This document shows positions 34,185 to 38,029 of a stretch of 38,029 nucleotides of DNA, piece by piece. The stretch is from Aeromonas bivalvium (GTDB lineage: Bacteria > Pseudomonadota > Gammaproteobacteria > Enterobacterales > Aeromonadaceae). The stretch is from the NCBI RefSeq assembly GCF_000819765.1, contig NZ_CDBT01000009.1:1-38029 (forward strand). Reading direction: 5' to 3'. Under the pieces are notes generated by a model. The model did no database searches and had not been told where the DNA came from. It worked only from the letters and a program-made list of their open reading frames with translations. Every line of letters starts with the position of its first letter. Position 1 is the stretch's first letter. The translations under genes were made by a program, and so were the position numbers.

Positions 34185-34576
34185 TTGAGTTTCTTGATCC
34201 TTTCAATCTGGCTGATGACATCGGTCAGCCGGATCCCGAACTTGTCGTTGACCACCACCACCTCGCCGTGGGCGATCAGGGTGCCGTTGACCAGCACGTC
34301 CAGGGGCTCGCCCGCCACCCTGTCCAGCTCCACCACGGAGCCCTGGTTCAGCTGCAGCAGGTTGCGGATGCTGATCTGGCTGCGGCCCACTTCCATGGCG
34401 ATGGTCACAGGGATGTCGAGTATGGTGTCGAGCTTGCGGCGCTCCTCGGCACTGATGGGGGCATCGTCCCTCAGCTCCTCGAGGGGAGCCGGCTTGACCT
34501 CGGCAGTGACCTGCTCTTCCAGGGCCGCGGCCCAGGCATCGGCCATCAGATCCTGCTCGTCTTCGGGTGTGCTCAT
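34181..34576 (-). CDS. fliN: Flagellar motor switch protein FliN
   Basis: A 131-residue C-ring protein. The C-terminal SpoA domain (about 55-131) has LDIPVTIAMEVGRSQISIRNLL, GSVVELDRVAGEPLDVLVNG and GEVVVVNDKFGIRLTDV. The acidic N-terminus is a variable region that also contacts FliH during export. It begins 42 bp after fliM. Confidence 0.95.
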   Translation of the reverse strand: MSTPEDEQDLMADAWAAALEEQVTAEVKPAPLEELRDDAPISAEERRKLDTILDIPVTIAMEVGRSQISIRNLLQLNQGSVVELDRVAGEPLDVLVNGTLIAHGEVVVVNDKFGIRLTDVISQIERIKKLK

Positions 34577-34618
34577 CTTACTTCCTTACTGTTCATGATT
34601 GGACGGGCCCCTGGCCTG

Positions 34619-35689
34619 TCATCGGTTTGGATCATCGATGCTGCGCTCGAGCTCTTCGAGCTCGGCCTCGCCATCGATGCGCACGCCGCCACGGGTGACC
34701 AGGTGCATCTCGGTCTTGACCCCGTCCGGTCGCTTGAGTTTGTCGACAATCTTGAGCGCCACATTCTCCTTGGTGCGCCCCATCTTGGCGTGGAACGTAG
34801 GCAGGTCTTCCACGTAGACCAGCAGGTTCTCGGGCATCTCCACCGGAATGATGTCGCCGGGTTGCAGCTCCATCAGCTCCCGCAGGGAGAGCTCTGTCTC
34901 CAGCAGCTTGGCCTTGAGCTCCACCTTGACGTCCATGATCTCGTCGCGCAGGGCCTTGCTCCAGCGCACGTCCGTGTCCCCCTTGTCGCTCTGCACCCCG
35001 GCATCGAGCAGCTCGCGGATGGGTTCGAGCATGGAGTAGGGCATGGCCACGTGGAAGTCGCCGCCGCCGCCGTCCAGTTCGATGTGGAAGGAGCTCACCA
35101 CGATCACCTCGGTGGGGCTGACGATGTTGGCCATGGCCGGGTTCACCTCGGAGTCGAGATACTCGAAGCCCACATCCATCACAGGCGCCCAGGCATCCTT
35201 GTAATCCTCGAACACCAGCTTGAGCAGCATCTGTATGATGCGCCGCTCGGTGGGGGTGAACTCGCGCCCCTCTATCTTGGCGTGGTAGCGGCCGTCGCCG
35301 CCGAAGAAGTTCTCCACCAGGATGAAGACGAGACGGGCCTCCATGGTGATGAGGGCCGTCCCCTTGAGGGGGCGAAAGCGCACCATGTTCAGGCTGGTGG
35401 GCACGAACAGGGTGTGGACGTACTCGCCGAATTTCAGCATCTGCACGCCGTTGATCGACACCTCGGCGGTGCGCCGCATCATGTTGAACAGGCTGATGCG
35501 CATGTGGCGGGCGAAACGCTCGTTCACCAGCTCCAGGGTGGGCATGCGGCCCCGGACGATGCGATCCTGGGAAGAGAAGTCGAACTGGGTGATGCCAGGA
35601 TCCCCGGCCGCCCCTATCTCCTCCTCTTCGACATCGTCGACCCCGTGCAACAGGGCATCAATTTCGTCCTGACTTAACAGATCGCTCAC
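34619..35689 (-). CDS. fliM: Flagellar motor switch protein FliM
   Basis: A 356-residue switch protein. The N-terminal CheY-P-binding peptide is MSDLLSQDEIDALLHGVDD. The middle CheC-like domain contains the GGDG-type turn in NFFGGDGRYHAKIEGR and TPTERRIIQMLL. The C-terminal SpoA domain (about 255-340) contacts FliN. Binding of phosphorylated CheY, encoded in this window, reverses or stops rotation. It starts 7 bp after fliL. Confidence 0.96.
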   Translation of the reverse strand: MSDLLSQDEIDALLHGVDDVEEEEIGAAGDPGITQFDFSSQDRIVRGRMPTLELVNERFARHMRISLFNMMRRTAEVSINGVQMLKFGEYVHTLFVPTSLNMVRFRPLKGTALITMEARLVFILVENFFGGDGRYHAKIEGREFTPTERRIIQMLLKLVFEDYKDAWAPVMDVGFEYLDSEVNPAMANIVSPTEVIVVSSFHIELDGGGGDFHVAMPYSMLEPIRELLDAGVQSDKGDTDVRWSKALRDEIMDVKVELKAKLLETELSLRELMELQPGDIIPVEMPENLLVYVEDLPTFHAKMGRTKENVALKIVDKLKRPDGVKTEMHLVTRGGVRIDGEAELEELERSIDDPNR

Positions 35690-35696
35690 GCTTCAC

Positions 35697-36215
35697 CTAC
35701 TGCATTACAAAGCCGGTAAACAGCACTTGTTCGATTACGGGGGAAGAGGTCAGGTCCTTGAGGACCCGACGGCACTCTTCCAATGAGTCATTGCGCAATT
35801 TTTCCTTGCCCTCGAAGGTGATCAGCTGCTCGGCGCTGGCGGCGCTGAACACCCGCAGCAGGGTCCCCTCGATCAGGGGCACATGCTGCTTGGCGAGGGC
35901 TTCGCTCGGGGCGCCACGCACCATCAACTGCACCTTGATCTGCACCAGCCGATCCCGGCTATGGCCCGTCACGTTGAACACGAAGGGGCGCGGCATCCCC
36001 ACATAGAGGGCGGGCTGGGTGGCCGGATCCTGGGGCTGGCCGTCGGTCTGGGCGCTGGTCTGGGCCTTGGCGGCCTCGTCACCGCCCGAGAGCAGCAACC
36101 AGGCGGCCACACCGCCGCCGATGAGCAGCACCACCAGGATGGCGGCCAGGATGATCATCTTCTTTTTCCTGGCCGCCGCCGGATCCTGGAGCGTCAGTTC
36201 GCTATCGTCTGCCAT
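35697..36215 (-). CDS. fliL: Flagellar basal-body associated protein FliL
   Basis: A 172-residue single-pass membrane protein that surrounds or stabilises stators. A short cytoplasmic N-terminus with a basic run (ARKKKM) precedes the transmembrane helix (IILAAILVVLLIGGGVAAWLLL), then a polar linker and the FliL domain (about 75-172, including PFVFNVTGHSRDRLVQIKVQL). The ATG at 36215 is chosen over a TTG at 36236 that would add seven residues. 56 bp separate it from fliK. Confidence 0.93.
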   Translation of the reverse strand: MADDSELTLQDPAAARKKKMIILAAILVVLLIGGGVAAWLLLSGGDEAAKAQTSAQTDGQPQDPATQPALYVGMPRPFVFNVTGHSRDRLVQIKVQLMVRGAPSEALAKQHVPLIEGTLLRVFSAASAEQLITFEGKEKLRNDSLEECRRVLKDLTSSPVIEQVLFTGFVMQ

Positions 36216-36271
36216 CTCTTGTCCACCCTCAATCAAACTTGTTCGATATCATAAACTTAACTTGGGGCGCA

Positions 36272-38029
36272 TCAAGCATAGAAATCAATTCCGCTCTCGT
36301 TTGCCGCATCCATGGACAAAGTGAGCCGGGTGACACCGGTTTCCCCCTCATGCCGGCCTGGCTGGCGACCCTCGCCCCCCTGGCCCTGGCCTCCCTGTTC
36401 GGAGAAGCCTCCCCCCTGGGCCTGCTGCTGTGATCCCGGCTGGGAGTGCTGCTGGGACTGCTGTTGCACCGAGGTCTGACCGAGGGAGAGCCCCTGCCCC
36501 GCCAGCATCTCCCTGAGCCTGGGCATGGCCTGCTCCAGCATCTCCCGGGTCTGGCCATGTTGTACCACGAAGTTGACGCTGGCCTGGTTGTCCTGACCAA
36601 GCTGGATCTGGATCTTCATCTTGCCAAGGCCGAGGGGATCGAGCTGGATCTCAGCCTGCTGCAACTTGTCGGCCAGCATGACGTTGACCCTCTGCTGCAG
36701 CTCGGCCGGGGCATCCTGGCTCGCCAGCTTCAGATGGGGCAAGGAGGTCGCCTCGGCCCTGGGTTGGCCGGTGGCCACAATGCCAGTGCGCGCGTCGCCC
36801 ACCGCAGCCTGGGTCGGCTGCTGGCCGGCGCCCTGGGCCTCCTCTTCCCGCTTCGGATCGGCGGCGGCCTGGGCCTCGCCCCGGGTCAGGCTCGCCAACC
36901 GGCCTCTGGCCCCCAGGGGGGACCCCTTCTGAATCTGGGTGGCAGCGCCATCGATGGCCGCGGCCGCGCCGCCCTGGGGCAGGCTGGCCAGGGGGGCCTG
37001 GCTACCCTGGGACTGAGCCTGGGCCAGCACCTGCTGGGGCGCCACCAGGGTCGGCGCCACCGCCGGCTGCGTCCCGGAGGCCGCCGGAGCCTGGGCTGCC
37101 ATCTGGGGCGCGGCCCGCTCCTTGCCTGCCGTCTCCTGGCGAGGGGCCGTCTCGGTCTGGGTCAGGGCCTGCTCACCGTCGGCGGCAGGCTGCCCCTGGT
37201 CCGACTGCCGGGCGAGGCGATTGCCGGCGGCATAGGCATCGGCCGGGGTGCTCACCGCCCCATCAGGGCCCGCTTTGGGCCCCATACCGGGAAGCGGATC
37301 CCGGGGATTGCTCTGCTCGGCCCCCTTTTCTGTCACGGGTGCTGTGGTCATGGCGCCGCCCGGCCGGGTGGCAGGATCCGCGTCAACGGTCTCGTCCCCT
37401 TCGCCGGCCAGGGCCTCATGGTCCCCTGCTGCCGCGAGCAGGGCAGAGGCCAGGGTCTCCTTGGCGCCCTGGCGCTCCTTGCCCCCCTGGGTCTGTTTGA
37501 CCGCCTCATCGGCGCCCTCGTCCTGGCCATGGGATTTGGGCTCATTGGACACGCCAACAGCCTGGGCAGCCCCCTTGGCTGCAGGGATCTCTGCGCCGGG
37601 CGGCAAGGAATTGCCATCCCCCGAGCTCGCGGACTCGCCCGGGGCGACCAGACGGGTGTCCTGCTTGAGAGAGTCGTGCAGGTGAACCAGGAAGGGATTG
37701 CCAGCCATGATGGCAGAGGCGTCGTCCCCGGGCAGGCCCGGGGTGGGCCCGTCATCGTCGTCGGCCTGGCCCTCGGGCACCACCTGCGCGGCGTCAGTCT
37801 CTTGACGCCCGGCCACTGCCGGCAAACTGCCCGGCTCCCCTTGGGTGTCCGCTGCGGCCTGGGGGATCTCGCCCTCCCTGGCGTGCGTCTTGACCGGGGC
37901 GGCGTCGCCCCCGTGCCGATACTGACTCATCAGCTCGGCAAAGTCGGCCTTGTCACCGTCCAGCACGGCGCCGTCAGCGGGCCCCGCCAGCCCTGGCGCG
38001 GTACGCTTGTCACCGCCGATCGGCGGGGG
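36272..38029 (-). CDS. fliK: Flagellar hook-length control protein FliK (5' end outside the window)
   Basis: At least 585 codons, open to the right edge, so the start lies beyond the window; a GTG at 37966 is in frame but no stop precedes it. The long N-terminal part is Ala/Pro/Gln/Gly-rich and low in complexity, as expected for a secreted ruler. The C-terminal domain (Flg_hook) is seen in LQQRVNVMLADKLQQAEIQL and LDPLGLGKMKIQIQLG, then VNFVVQHGQTREMLEQAMPRLREML. A Gln/Gly-rich segment and the final DAANESGIDFYA close the protein. FliK measures the hook and triggers the FlhB specificity switch. Confidence 0.9.
   Translation of the reverse strand, partial: PPPIGGDKRTAPGLAGPADGAVLDGDKADFAELMSQYRHGGDAAPVKTHAREGEIPQAAADTQGEPGSLPAVAGRQETDAAQVVPEGQADDDDGPTPGLPGDDASAIMAGNPFLVHLHDSLKQDTRLVAPGESASSGDGNSLPPGAEIPAAKGAAQAVGVSNEPKSHGQDEGADEAVKQTQGGKERQGAKETLASALLAAAGDHEALAGEGDETVDADPATRPGGAMTTAPVTEKGAEQSNPRDPLPGMGPKAGPDGAVSTPADAYAAGNRLARQSDQGQPAADGEQALTQTETAPRQETAGKERAAPQMAAQAPAASGTQPAVAPTLVAPQQVLAQAQSQGSQAPLASLPQGGAAAAIDGAATQIQKGSPLGARGRLASLTRGEAQAAADPKREEEAQGAGQQPTQAAVGDARTGIVATGQPRAEATSLPHLKLASQDAPAELQQRVNVMLADKLQQAEIQLDPLGLGKMKIQIQLGQDNQASVNFVVQHGQTREMLEQAMPRLREMLAGQGLSLGQTSVQQQSQQHSQPGSQQQAQGGGFSEQGGQGQGGEGRQPGRHEGETGVTRLTLSMDAANESGIDFYA

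Overview
The window looks like a chromosomal segment of a high-GC, polarly flagellated gammaproteobacterium, most likely an Aeromonas. The genus call is an inference from GC content, the polar-flagellar gene order (flhA-flhF-flhG-fliA-cheYZAB-stator pair-parC-parP-cheW), a GlyGly-CTERM protease and an adjoining ccm locus. No marker RNA gene is present to confirm it. There are no insertion sequences, tRNA or rRNA genes, CRISPR arrays or phage genes; this is ordinary core-genome DNA with a few unusual local structures.

Layout. Positions 1-5000 hold a perfect terminator hairpin, a GNAT acetyltransferase, an unusual protein with a C-terminal GNAT domain, pdxH, a small lipoprotein and a secreted zinc metalloprotease with a GlyGly-CTERM tail, all on the minus strand. 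An RsmB/NOP-type RNA methyltransferase diverges from the protease on the plus strand. Then come grxD (minus) and sodB (plus). From 7808 to the right edge everything is on the minus strand. Read in transcription order, this 30-kb block is: fliK(partial)-fliL-fliM-fliN-fliO-fliP-fliQ-fliR-flhB; a repeat array; a candidate sigma-54 promoter; flhA-flhF-flhG-fliA-cheY-cheZ-cheA-cheB-motC-motD-parC-parP-cheW-DUF2802; a terminator; ccmA-ccmB; a 229-bp gap; ccmC-ccmD-ccmE-ccmF-ccmG-ccmH-ccmI; and mlaA.

How the genes work together. fliL-flhB encode the switch complex and the export gate of the polar flagellum. flhF and flhG set the place and number of flagella, and fliA drives late genes. cheY/Z/A/B/W form the chemosensory pathway, and parC/parP tether the array to the pole. 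motC/motD supply a stator. ccmA-I make c-type cytochromes by the System I route. Many adjacent genes overlap by 4-8 bp, implying translational coupling.

The least ordinary observations are: (i) a tandem array of the last ~22 codons of flhB, including its stop codon, lying between flhB and flhA; (ii) three spaced copies of a DDEFExLLDxLHG motif in the CheA linker, where a P2 domain would be expected; (iii) a well-matched sigma-54 promoter that settles the flhA start; (iv) a GNAT protein whose N-terminal half resembles a degenerate HAD phosphatase; and (v) a 229-bp non-coding gap splitting the ccm operon. I did not see a wholly new multi-gene system.
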